A model generated the notes under the pieces. It did not search any database and was not told the DNA's origin. It worked only from the letters and a program-made list of their open reading frames with translations. A stretch of DNA of 64,000 bases from Brienomyrus brachyistius (taxonomy: Eukaryota; Chordata; Actinopteri; Osteoglossiformes; Mormyridae). The translations under genes and the position numbers were made by a program. Below, piece after piece: positions 54,550-64,000 of this stretch. Where the stretch lies: the NCBI RefSeq assembly GCF_023856365.1, contig NC_064555.1, forward strand, positions 13,791,754 to 13,855,753. Reading direction: 5' to 3'. Each line of letters opens with the position of its first letter. The stretch's first letter is position 1.

Positions 54550-56767
54550 CGGTCTGGACGCCGGTCACTCCGCGCTGAGGGAGGCCGGAGTGTCACGTTT
54601 GCCGGTTCTCCTCGGAGAAGCTTCTCCGCGGTCTGGACGCCGGTCACTCCGCGCTGAGGGAGGCCGGAGTGTCGCGTTTGCCGGGTTCTCCTCGGAGAAG
54701 CTTCTCCGCGGTCTGGACGCCGGTCACTCCGCGCTGAGGGAGGCCGGAGTGTCGCGTTTGCTGGTTCTCCTCGGAGAAGCTTCTCCGCGGTCTGGACGCC
54801 GGTCACTCCGCGCTGAGGGAGGCCGGAGTGTCACGTTTGCCGGTTCTCCTCGGAGAAGCTTCTCCGCGGTCTGGACGCCGGTCACTCCGCGCTGAGGGAG
54901 GCCGGAGTGTCACGTTTGCCGGTTCTCCTCGGAGAAGCTTCTCCGCGGTCTGGACGCCGGTCACTCCGCGCTGAGGGAGGCCGGAGTGTCGCGTTTGCCG
55001 GTTCTCCTCGGAGAAACTTCTCCGCGGTCTGGACGCCGGTCACTCCGCGCTGAGGGAGGCCGGAGTGTCACGTTTGCCGGTTCTCCTCGGAGAAGCTTCT
55101 CCGCGGTCTGGACGCCGGTCACTCCGCGCTGAGGGAGGCCGGAGTGTCGCGTTTGCCGGGTTCTCCTCGGAGAAGCTTCTCCGCGGTCTGGACGCCGGTC
55201 ACTCCGCGCTGAGGGAGGCCGGAGTGTCGCGTTTGCTGGTTCTCCTCGGAGAAGCTTCTCCGCGGTCTGGACGCCGGTCACTCCGCGCTGAGGGAGGCCG
55301 GAGTGTCACGTTTGCCGGTTCTCCTCGGAGAAGCTTCTCCGCGGTCTGGACGCCGGTCACTCCGCGCTGAGGGAGGCCGGAGTGTCACGTTTGCCGGTTC
55401 TCCTCGGAGAAGCTTCTCCGCGGTCTGGACGCCGGTCACTCCGCGCTGAGGGAGGCCGGAGTGTCGCGTTTGCCGGTTCTCCTCGGAGAAACTTCTCCGC
55501 GGTCTGGACGCCGGTCACTCCGCGCTGAGGGAGGCCGGAGTGTCACGTTTGCCGGTTCTCCTCGGAGAAGCTTCTCCGCGGTCTGGACGCCGGTCACTCC
55601 GCGCTGAGGGAGGCCGGAGTGTCACGTTTGCCGGTTCTCCTCGGAGAAGCTTCTCCGCGGTCTGGACGCCGGTCACTCCGCGCTGAGGGAGGCCGGAGTG
55701 TCACGTTTGCCGGTTCTCCTCGGAGAAGCTTCTCCGCGGTCTGGACGCCGGTCACTCCGCGCTGAGGGAGGCCGGAGTGTCGCGTTTGCTGGTTCTCCTC
55801 GGAGAAGCTTCTCCGCGGTCTGGACGCCGGTCACTCCGCGCTGAGGGAGGCCGGAGTGTCACGTTTGCCGGTTCTCCTCGGAGAAGCTTCTCCGCGGTCT
55901 GGACGCCGGTCACTCCGCGCTGAGGGAGGCCGGAGTGTCACGTTTGCCGGTTCTCCTCGGAGAAGCTTCTCCGCGGTCTGGACGCCGGTCACTCCGCGCT
56001 GAGGGAGGCCGGAGTGTCGCGTTTGCCGGTTCTCCTCGGAGAAACTTCTCCGCGGTCTGGACGCCGGTCACTCCGCGCTGAGGGAGGCCGGAGTGTCACG
56101 TTTGCCGGTTCTCCTCGGAGAAGCTTCTCCGCGGTCTGGACGCCGGTCACTCCGCGCTGAGGGAGGCCGGAGTGTCACGTTTGCCGGTTCTCCTCGGAGA
56201 AGCTTCTCCGCGGTCTGGACGCCGGTCACTCCGCGCTGAGGGAGGCCGGAGTGTCACGTTTGCCGGTTCTCCTCGGAGAAGCTTCTCCGCGGTCTGGACG
56301 CCGGTCACTCCGCGCTGAGGGAGGCCGGAGTGTCGCGTTTGCCGGTTCTCCTCGGAGAAGCTTCTCCACGGTCTGGATGCCGATCACTCCGCGCTGAGGG
56401 AGGCCGGAGTGTCGCGTTTGCCGGTTCTCCTCGGAGAAGCTTCTCCACGGTCTGGACGCCGGTCGCCCCGCGCTGAGGGAGGCCGGAGTGTCGCGTTTGC
56501 TGGTTCTCCTCGGAGAAGCTTCTCCGCGGTCTGGACGCCGGTCACTCCGCGCTGAGGGAGGCCGGAGTGTCACGTTTGCCGGTTCTCCTCGGAGAAGCTT
56601 CTCCGCGGTCTGGACGCCGGTCACTCCGCGCTGAGGGAGGCCGGAGTGTCACATTTGCCGGTTCTCCTCGGAGAAGCTTCTCCGCGGTCTGGACGCCGGT
56701 CTCCCCGTGCTGAGGGAGGCCGGAGTGTCACATTTGCCGGTTCTCCTCCGAGAAACTTCTCCGCGGT
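54550..56767. repeat. CpG-rich 79-bp minisatellite, about 28 copies
   Basis: The unit starts GGTCTGGACGCCGGTCACTC, continues CGCGCTGAGGGAGGCCGGAG and GTTCTCCTCGGAGAAGCTTC, and carries about 11 CpGs. It contains the perfect 16-base palindrome CGGAGAAGCTTCTCCG. Variants mark a higher-order structure: a copy with GAGAAACTTC recurs at 55011, 55486 and 56039 (475 and 553 bp, i.e. six and seven units). The last units are more diverged. Open frames across it are by-products. Confidence 0.97.
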
Positions 56768-57171
56768 TAGGGAGCTGTAGCAGCTTGGAGACTCTGCTCA
56801 ACACACCGCTGGGAAATTACCAAAGTAATCAACAAGGGTGGGTGAACTAAGAAAACTATTTGTCCAGTTCATAGCACAGGATATTATTCCTAAGATATTT
56901 TATTTTCTACTTAAAGACAACAAAGTAAAAGTTTTTTTTTATTATTTCAAATTTTACTTATAAAATTTTTTTTCCTGGCTTGTGGCATCAAGAGATTAGG
57001 TTACTGTTTATTCTTTATCTAATAGTATGCGGTACAGTATTACTGGAGGAAGCTGTCATACATAATGACAGGGTTTACATTAAGGTCTTGGGTCTGACCC
57101 TACAGCATATTACAAGACATGTTGCATGTAATGCTTTAAATAAAATTCCTGGATAATGATAAATGTTGCGG
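56768..57171. other. AT-rich DNA, no gene
   Basis: Abrupt return to AT-rich sequence after the minisatellite. Nothing recognised. Confidence 0.5.
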
Positions 57172-57290
57172 AATAAATGGCATCCCATCCAGGGTGTCGC
57201 TTACATCCAGTGATTCCTGGAAAAGGTTTCAGGCTCACAGTGACCTGAACTGGGTATGCAGTAATGGGAGATGGATTGACCAGCAGACAA
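57172..57290 (+). mobile_element. SINE 3' fragment
   Basis: AATGGCATCCCATCCAGGGT and then GTGACCTGAACTGGGTATGC and GGGAGATGGATTGA are a diverged form of the SINE 3' body. Confidence 0.45.
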
Positions 57291-57410
57291 GTTTAGAAAG
57301 CATTCAACACTTTCAATTTTTTCATTATTTCAGCTTAACGCAATAGGCTTCCCTGGAAGATTTTTCTGGATTTTTTGTTGATTTTCATGTTTCATCAAGG
57401 AGACAGCATA

Positions 57411-57466
57411 CACAATTTACATACATAATTTACATACATAATTTACATACATAATTTACATACATA
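57411..57466. repeat. Tandem repeat, unit ACATACATAATTT (4 copies)
   Basis: Perfect 13-bp units followed by a T run. Confidence 0.9.
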
Positions 57467-57527
57467 GTTTTTTTTTTTTTGGGGAAATTTACGATGACAT
57501 AATCAGCTGATATCTTCTTGTGTCATC

Positions 57528-57650
57528 TATCCATCCATCCATTTTCCATCTCCGCTCGTTCTGTGTAGGATCATGGGCGTCTGGAGTCTGTCCCATAAAC
57601 TGTACTGTAAGTGCAAATCAGGAAATAACCCAGGATGGGGCACCAGCCAA
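57528..57650 (-). mobile_element. SINE 3' fragment
   Basis: ATCCATCCATCCATTTTCC, GGCGTCTGGAGTCTGTCCC and AATAACCCAGGATGGGGC match the tail and body of the 12.2-kb SINE. Head missing and diverged. Confidence 0.65.
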
Positions 57651-58735
57651 AACTTTAAAAACAATATTCTATCCTTGAGGGTTTTACATGACCAACCAAT
57701 AAGTGTAATATAAGGTCAGCAAGAGGCCTCACAGAGGTGCTGACTGTGATCTTCTTAGGAAAACTATGATTAGGTACATTTACAGCTTCCTGTACTCTAA
57801 CCATTTGCCTGATTATTGTTGCTAAGTATTTAACCTTGTTTAGCTGAATAAATGCCCAGAATTTTATGCTGGTCATTTCATTTGAAAGAATCTGTTGGCC
57901 AGGTAAACAGTGTAATGTTTTCTTACATCTGTTTTATTTTGATCAATATCTATTCCATTTTGACACCCATAGCCATGAACACATTATGAGTAAAGATGGG
58001 GGAAATGTAGTCGCTGCAACAGTTTGTTACAAAAAAAATACTGTGGTAGTCTTAGCCCTACGGCTGGCGTTTAACGAAGCCGTTTTACCGTATCTCAGCC
58101 GGGCTTTTACCCTCGGTTGCCGGCTCTGGACAAATCGAGGTCACAAGGCCATTATTGCAATGTAATGAACAGCGTAACTGTATTTTTTACACCTTACAAG
58201 TGCAAACGCAGCACCGAACAGCAGTAACGGATAGCAGCTACATCTTAATAAGCGGGGACAAGCTGGGGGCAGCGGGCACAAGGTCCAACTCGGATTTAAG
58301 GAATTCCCAGGACTGTCAGTGGAGTGAAACATCCAGCCATAGAATTAGATTTTCTTTCTGTACATTTAGCATCATATAAGCATCCCAAGGGCATACACAC
58401 TAAAGTACTTCAGTATCAAAATCCTTCGATAAGTACCATAATTTGGGCAACATATCTTCTGTTTAGTGTAAGTAGCACCACTAATAAAGAAGCAATCTCC
58501 TTATTTAAGTGGTTCCAGAAGGATTTCAGAAACTCTTTCACAGAATGTGTTCCCACTATTACCTTTCTCGAGTACAAAAAATGACCATACTACTAGCCAA
58601 AGGCCTCAACCTTGGGACAATAATGTGATGGAGTGTTTTTTTTTGTTTTGTTTTAAAGTATGAAGTATTTATGTAATACACAAGAGGAGGAAATGGCGGT
58701 AAGAATGAACAATGCAGGGGCCGATGCGTGCAGAT
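57651..58735. other. No gene seen
   Basis: AT-rich unique DNA with short open frames only. Confidence 0.5.
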
Positions 58736-58747
58736 AACCTTTCCGCG

Positions 58748-58866
58748 AGTGACCTTTCCAGGTGACCTTAATGACCCACCGATGTTGGCATTAGATCGAT
58801 AACACAGCCGTGGCAGGACAAGTTCTCAGCTGAGAAAGTCCCAGACCAGCTGCCCATGACCTTTGG
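58748..58866 (-). promoter_or_regulatory. Nuclear-receptor half-site cluster with a DR3 element
   Basis: The minus strand at 58777-58763 reads GGGTCATTAAGGTCA, two AGGTCA-type half sites spaced by three, the layout bound by vitamin D receptor/RXR. A further half site lies 7 bases away (58755-58750), and another (AAAGGTCA) at about 58864-58857. Unique sequence, CpG-containing, repeat-free. Function is inferred from motif only. Confidence 0.4.
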
Positions 58867-59830
58867 AAATGGTCCGAGCATCTTTTAAAGCCCCACCACC
58901 CCCCCACCCCAGCCTTATTTTTTCACGACATTGTAGAATAATGTCACTGTGACAAGATGGAGAGGAAGTACATCGCTGGATATAGTTTCGGGACCTGACT
59001 TCTGCTCTTGCAATAAAATGTTGACATTAATACTTTAACAGACACTGACACAGTCTATATTTCAGAGCAGAGATGATTTAATCCATACTTGACACAATGT
59101 TTAGACAGGAGTTTATGTATACAAATGGAAGCTGTATTAATATGGATACTTTGTTAATAAAGATGTTAATGAATCTGACCATATTGCTTGTCTTTTAGAG
59201 GAAGCAGTACAATATATATTGAGAAATATGGATTTAAAAGCAAGACTTCATCTGTAGAATGCGTACACCTTCACTTGACTGCTATATTTTGCTTGCAGCC
59301 TTTTTAAACTTGCAGTTCAGTTTTATTATAATTTTTTAGTCTGACACGAAACACTGTGCTATGAATTTCTTGTCCACTTAGGGTCCATATCTTTGTGCTT
59401 GACTATCCATCACCAGTGATGCATGACAGAGTGTTTCCGCAGTGCTAACCTTGCTCAGCTCTGCAGGTACCCACTCTGGCTGTAGAAGATCATCAGCTCT
59501 GCATATTACAGTGTTAGAATGGCCTGCCCAGCGTCTCCTTGCTACCTAAGTACATCACAGCGTTGGGCGGAATTAGATTCCCTGACCCTAGAGGCAGGTA
59601 AAAACCTGGTGAATCGTAGCACAGAGAGTGAGAGAGAGAGTGGTAAGTGTGATTGGTATAAACAGGGAAACAGGAAAAGGTATGTGAGATGGAGTAGAAA
59701 CAACCGGGGAAGCCATGATCCATCCACATCCAAGCTAAGACCAACCAGAGGAGTCATTCATCTCCTATCGGGGAGCCACAGACAGTTCAAGTTTTTGCTA
59801 CCTACTGAGAGCAGGGAGGGAGCAAAAATG
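58867..59830. other. No gene seen
   Basis: AT-rich unique DNA. A 114-codon plus frame (59519-59863) is unrecognised. Confidence 0.45.
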
Positions 59831-59835
59831 TGGAC

Positions 59836-60002
59836 TGTCAGGCAGGGAGCAGGGGCGCCGTAAAGCGGGGGAAAGTTAGGGCGATTCCAAGGACCCCTGA
59901 GTGACTGCGGTTCTAAAACTTTGGATTGATCTGGGTTGGAGGGTCCAATATAATATGCTTTCATTAGGCCCAAAATCTTTAGCAGCCCCCTGGCTGGAAG
60001 GA
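59836..60002 (-). repeat. Dispersed GGGCCCCCAACCCAGACC repeat (copy 2)
   Basis: The minus strand shows GATTTTGGGCCTAATGAAAG, CATATTATATTGGACCC and CCCAGATCAATCC, matching 44.36-44.49 kb. Confidence 0.6.
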
Positions 60003-60004
60003 GC

Positions 60005-60287
60005 AAAAACGTGGAACGTCTGTGAAGCCCTCTGGGACAAACTTCCATTTTGTTATCCTCCACGTCATTGTATTTATGCACCAGCCACTGCCTGGAAAGC
60101 AAAGAGCCCAGGATGGACACCTGCCATCTCCCTCACTTGTTTTTGTAGGGGTGGTGTGGGGGTGGGTGGGGTTGGAATAACAGTATGATACATAATAGAT
60201 GTGTAGCCTGATATATGCTGTTTAGAATATTTGCTGGAAAATTCTGGAAAGACAGAGGGAAAGTAGAAGCCCAGTGGTCTGTGGGCC
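60005..60287 (-). repeat. 270-bp repeat, copy 2 (inverted partner of 53,975-54,245)
   Basis: The minus strand contains CACTGGGCTTCTACTTTCCC, ACATCTATTATGTATCATAC and CTTTGCTTTCCAGGCAGTGG in the same order as copy 1. Fused directly to the dispersed repeat at 59.84-60.0 kb. Confidence 0.8.
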
Positions 60288-60429
60288 GGCGATGATTGGG
60301 ATGGGAAACACTGTCCTGTGTGATGGAGTGCCTTCTCTGCAGTTGACTGGCCCCAAGATTGATCCACCTGTGTGGTTTTAATCCTGGTCCAAATGAATAA
60401 TCAGCCTTAAGGGCAGGCAGGTTGCTTTG

Positions 60430-61650
60430 GTGAGTTGAAATTATTCAACAGAGAGGGTGTCTCGTCAGTGTCGGCTTGATTTATCAACCGCTCAATCTGC
60501 TACAAGAGAAATTGATCACAAAAAGGCCTACGATGTGATCTACTTAGATTTCCAGAAGACCTTTGATGTTGTCCCCCACAAATGGCTCTTGCTTAAGCTC
60601 AAAGCTGCAGGGATTTTAGGAACTGTAGCAGCTTGTACCGAAAACTGGTTAACAAACAGGAAGCAGCGAGTAGTTATTAGAGGCACAATGTCGAAGTGGG
60701 CCTGCGTTCATAGTGGGGTACTGCAGGGTTCAATTTTAGAACCAATATTGTTACTAATCTACATTAATGATATTGACGCCAATGCATACAGTAAACTGGT
60801 TGCATTTGCAGACGAAACCAAGGTGGGTGATCTAGCAACGCAGAGGCTACAATGAGATCTTGATTTAATTAGCGACTGGGCTGATACCTGACAGATGAAA
60901 TTGAACATAGATAAATGTAAGGTAATCCATGCAGGGAGCAGAAATACAAAGTACAGATATTTTATGGGTTCCACTGAAATAAAGGTAGCTGATTACGAGA
61001 AAGACCTCGGTGTGTATGTTGATGCTTCCATGTCCTACTCTCGCCAGTGTGGGGAAGCAATTAAAAAGGCCAATAGAATGTTGGGTTACATCTCTAGGTG
61101 TGTGGAGTTTAAGTCAAGGGAGGTGATGCTAAGATTATATAATTCCTTGGTAAGACCTCACCTAGAATGTTGTGTGCAGGTTTGGTCACCATTTCTTAAA
61201 AAGGACATTGTGGCCTTAGAAAATGTGCAGCGTAGGGCCACAAAAATGATTCCTGGTCTTAGAGGAATGTCTTATAAGGAGAGGTTAGCTGAGCTGAATC
61301 TGTTTAGCCTCGAGCAAAGGAGACTAAAGGGGGACATGATCCAGGTATATAAGATTCTAACAGGTTGGGATGCTGTTCAGCTAAATGACTATTTCAATAT
61401 TAGTTGAAATACTAGATCTTGTGGCCATAAGTGGAAATTAGCGGGAGAACATTTTAAAATGAATTTGAGGAAGCACTTCTTTGCACACAGTATCAAATAG
61501 TCTTCCTGCTAGTGTAGCGCAAGCTAAAACCCTGGGTTCCTTTAAATCAGAGTTAGATAAGATTTTAACAACTCTGAGCTATTAGTTAACTTCTCCTCAA
61601 ATGAGCTTGTTGGGCCAAATAGCTTCGTCTCGTTTGTAAATTTCTTATGT
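60430..61650 (+). pseudogene. CR1/Rex1-type LINE, 5'-truncated, reverse transcriptase with two stops
   Basis: One frame runs from about 60,457 to 61,407 with only two internal TGA codons (60853-60855 and about 60889-60891). Readable motifs: YLDFQKTFD (domain A), a domain-B SGVLQGSI block where P is changed to L, FADETK where active elements have FADD, then a C-terminal region with VRPHLECCVQVWSP, NVQRRATKMI and GDMIQVYKIL. The 3' UTR follows and ends in GCTTCGTCTCGTTTGTAAAT and TTCTTATGTTCTAA, the typical Rex1 3' end. Endonuclease and ORF1 are missing. The second catalytic Asp being Glu, plus the stops, mean it is inactive, but the lack of frameshifts suggests modest age. Confidence 0.85.
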
Positions 61651-62922
61651 TCTAATCGACGTTGAAGCTGGATCGCTGGACATTGAGGGAGCTGAAACTT
61701 TGGAAAGAAGTGGCCCAGCTCAGACTGACCAGTTCTTTGTTGGTTTTAACTTACAAGCTCATTCACGAGTGAAGAACCTTCTGGCCTAAGATTGAAATGG
61801 AACTGCATTCTTCCATGAACTGGAGGCGGGACGGCACTGAACTGTGATTCTAGTGCTCAGACGTTGACAAACGCATGATAGCTGTTGCAAATTTACATAT
61901 TTGAGGCGAGAGTGTAAATTTATCCAGCAACTTTCTTATTAATCATGTAAGTTTTTGGTTTGGCTACAGATTTTATGTTATGATGTTGTTATGAGTGACT
62001 TTGTTAATGGTCACATTTATGCATGTTATAAAAAAGTTTAAAAAAATCAACCTGTGTTTACAACCCTACCCATATTCTGTCGTGAAATGCTATATCATTG
62101 TCTGTCAAAATGTCAAGATGTCCTTAAAAGTGCATTGAATATCAAAATGCATTTATTCCAAGCTAGGAAGCAGAAAGCAGTTGTCAGTAAAAAGAGACAC
62201 AGATGTATTACATCATATATTATATATTAAAAAACAGGGAACAGGATATTTGTGGCAGCTAGTTTTTCACCTTTGGCAGTAAGGATGGACCTGCATACAC
62301 TTCTTGCAGCGGTCAAGAGAATCTGTGGATAATCATACCTACGATGAATATGAGCTGAAGAAGCATAAAGTAATACAGATTTGGGGAAAATGATTATGGG
62401 CAAACTGATGACCTCATCAGCAAACCGATGATTTCTGATGACCTCATGCAGACAAGAGGCAGGCGGGGGAGGGACCTAAAAAGGTCTGTTAATTCCAAGT
62501 TTGTGATTGGCTCTTTATTCAAAAAGGGAAACACCAAACATGATTGTGAAGCCCAGATTGCTTCATTGAATGTAAAGCAGTGCATCGTAATTTGTTGAGA
62601 TTCAAAACCATGTAAACAACTTTGGATGAAGTCATTTGCAATAAAATTGAAAACTATGATAGGAGCATAATAGGAGCAGCATAACAACAGCATGTGTTTC
62701 TGTATTTCCAAGTCAAGCTTTTATTGTGTATAACAGACATGCAAATATTACCGGCCCAGTGAGCATGATCATGCGGATCTGAAGCTCAGACATTCGTTTT
62801 TCATTCATTAAGGTAGGTTAAGCTATTGGTGTGACTTTTGAGGTTCAGTTCTCATAGTGTTTTGCACCATGTAGGGTTCCCTAAGTTGTGCCAGTTCAGC
62901 CAAATGAACCTGGCCCTGTAAA
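61651..62922. other. No gene seen
   Basis: AT-rich unique DNA with short open frames only. Confidence 0.5.
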
Positions 62923-62924
62923 AC

Positions 62925-63432
62925 AGCAGCCATGCTGCCTGCAGTTCAGTTTGACCCATCTGAAGCTAAGCAGGTTTGGGCTTGGCCAGTATTAGATGGG
63001 AGGCCAGCTAGGAAAGCTGGGATTCTGCTGGAAGAGGTGTTGATATGGCTAATCGGTTAGCCCATCTAGTGTTCTGTATGGATCCCAATGCCCCAGTCAA
63101 CTGATAGGGACGCTGTGCTGTACAACTGGTGTTGTCCTTCAAATGAAACATAAATCCGAGGTCATGATAAATCTGTGCGCAACTTTTGAAAGATTAAGGG
63201 TGGTAGCCCAATTGCCCAGGCTAAAATTGCCCGCTGTGGCCCTTTCAGATCTGTCCTGCTAATCATGCTCCTCCCCACCTTAGTTACTGTGTATTTAGCG
63301 TACTGGCGCAGAATAGCTGCCATCGCATCATCCAGGTGGGTGTTACGCAGTGGTGGTTGCAATGGCTCTCCACTGGTTCTGTAAAACACTTTAGGTGTCT
63401 TGAAAAGTGCTATATGAATGTAACGTTCATTC
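62925..63432 (+). mobile_element. SINE3, 5S rRNA-derived SINE, nearly full length
   Basis: The head (about 62,930-63,040) follows 5S rRNA: CTGAAGCTAAGCAGGTTTGG, GGCTTGGCCAGTATTAGATG and GGAGGCCAGCTAGGAAAGCT correspond to the internal promoter and following stem of vertebrate 5S genes. The body follows, then the tail AACACTTTAGGTGTCTTGAA and AAGTGCTATATGAATGTAA, which is the LINE-related 3' end used by zebrafish SINE3. Substitutions throughout indicate an old copy. It is not a 5S gene. Confidence 0.85.
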
Positions 63433-63802
63433 AAAACTTCAGGTGGGAAGTAAGAAAAGTGACAGCTTACTTTTGGTGTCCTCCAAGTTGTCATGGCTTA
63501 GGACAGGAACAGCGTGTAAATCATCACCTGGGACCTGTTCAGTGATGTGTGGATCAGCAGCACGACTTTGGACTTCGAAACGAAACATGGCCGCAATTAC
63601 ACAACCTTCTCTCTGCTGCCCTTGCCCGCTTGATGACCGTGTAACAATGACAGTCACTAAACTCAGCATTTGACTGTTTCTTCCTCTTGTCAGCTGGCTG
63701 TGATCCATGGCAGCGATGCCTGCATGGAGCAGGATGTTTGCTCACTTGCTGTGAGGAAACCCGGACGAGCCAGATCACTTTCCATGAGTAACAGCCCGCA
63801 GG
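63433..63802. other. No gene seen
   Basis: Unique-looking DNA with overlapping short open frames on both strands. Confidence 0.45.
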
Positions 63803-63930
63803 TGTACCTGGGTTTACGGAACTTGGCATGTGACCAAAAAGGTTGCAGGTTCAAATCTCAGGCAAAGGATGTTTTGTCCCTGAGAAAGGCATTAAACCAA
63901 GCTTTTGGGAAAATGTGATCCTGTAAAATC
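63803..63930 (+). mobile_element. Diverged tRNA-derived SINE
   Basis: Box B with context (AAGGTTGCAGGTTCAAATCT, about 63,839-63,858) and a decayed CCTGAGAAAGGCATTAAACC block, the counterpart of TTGAGCAAGGCCCTTAAACC at 40.3 kb. Confidence 0.6.
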
Positions 63931-64000
63931 ACTATGTATTGTTGTCTATTTTTATTTTTTTACATTGTTATTGGTTTTTTGGTTTGCGTTCTTCTGCATG

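Noticed and set aside
54513..56624. Repeated 97-132 codon frames with RRPDRGEASPRRT-like text
   Set aside because: Product of the 79-bp minisatellite; both strands open, with no gene features.
62930..63040. 5S rRNA gene
   Set aside because: Too diverged and fused to a SINE3 body and LINE-type tail; no T-run terminator at the expected place.

Overview
The window looks like vertebrate nuclear DNA, almost certainly from a ray-finned (teleost) fish. Evidence seen in the sequence: long intergenic and intronic DNA, vertebrate splice signals, tRNA-derived and 5S rRNA-derived SINEs of teleost type, CR1/Rex-like and L2-like LINEs, a Ty3/gypsy relic, a Tc1 relic, hAT-like and other palindromic MITEs, and many micro- and minisatellites. 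No bacterial gene, operon or CRISPR array is present. The species cannot be fixed from this window.

Only one protein-coding gene can be recognised. It is the 5' coding end of a TNFAIP8-family gene, most like tnfaip8l2 (TIPE2), on the minus strand at the left edge (1-143). Its coding exon begins at a clear splice acceptor (160/161). A GC-box-associated exon with a consensus donor at 9598/9599 on the same strand is my candidate for its non-coding first exon. If that is right, 160-9598 is one intron, filled with repeats.

Layout. 0.2-9.6 kb: putative intron with SINE, CA-flanked repeat and MITEs. 10.7-24.3 kb: three large minisatellites (12-bp, 32-bp and about 35-bp with a 350-bp higher-order period), SINEs, a G-tract plus GATA array, and CTCF-like motifs. 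25.8-33.1 kb: SINEs, a Tc1 relic and a decayed gypsy pol. 34.6-35.2 kb: a 24-bp minisatellite. 36.7-51 kb: mostly single-copy-looking DNA with few transposons and several stretches that look like conserved non-coding elements. It also holds a nested transposon insertion (a hAT-type MITE inside an L2-like LINE) and a GC-rich exon/promoter-like block at 50.9-51.2 kb. 51.6-53.3 kb: LINE 3' tail, a SINE with target duplication, and an AT-rich palindromic element. 54.5-56.8 kb: a very CpG-rich 79-bp minisatellite of about 28 copies, lying between two inverted copies of a 270-bp repeat (54.0 and 60.1 kb). 60.4-63.9 kb: a Rex1/CR1 LINE fragment with two stop codons, and a nearly full-length 5S-derived SINE3.

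I found no convincing new multigene system. The points most worth following are the 79-bp CpG-rich palindromic minisatellite and its inverted flanks, the distant first-exon/promoter candidate for tnfaip8l2, the nested hAT insertion, and the CNE-like stretches. Most open reading frames in the window are by-products of tandem repeats or have no recognisable homologue. All identifications were made by eye from motifs; no database search was run.
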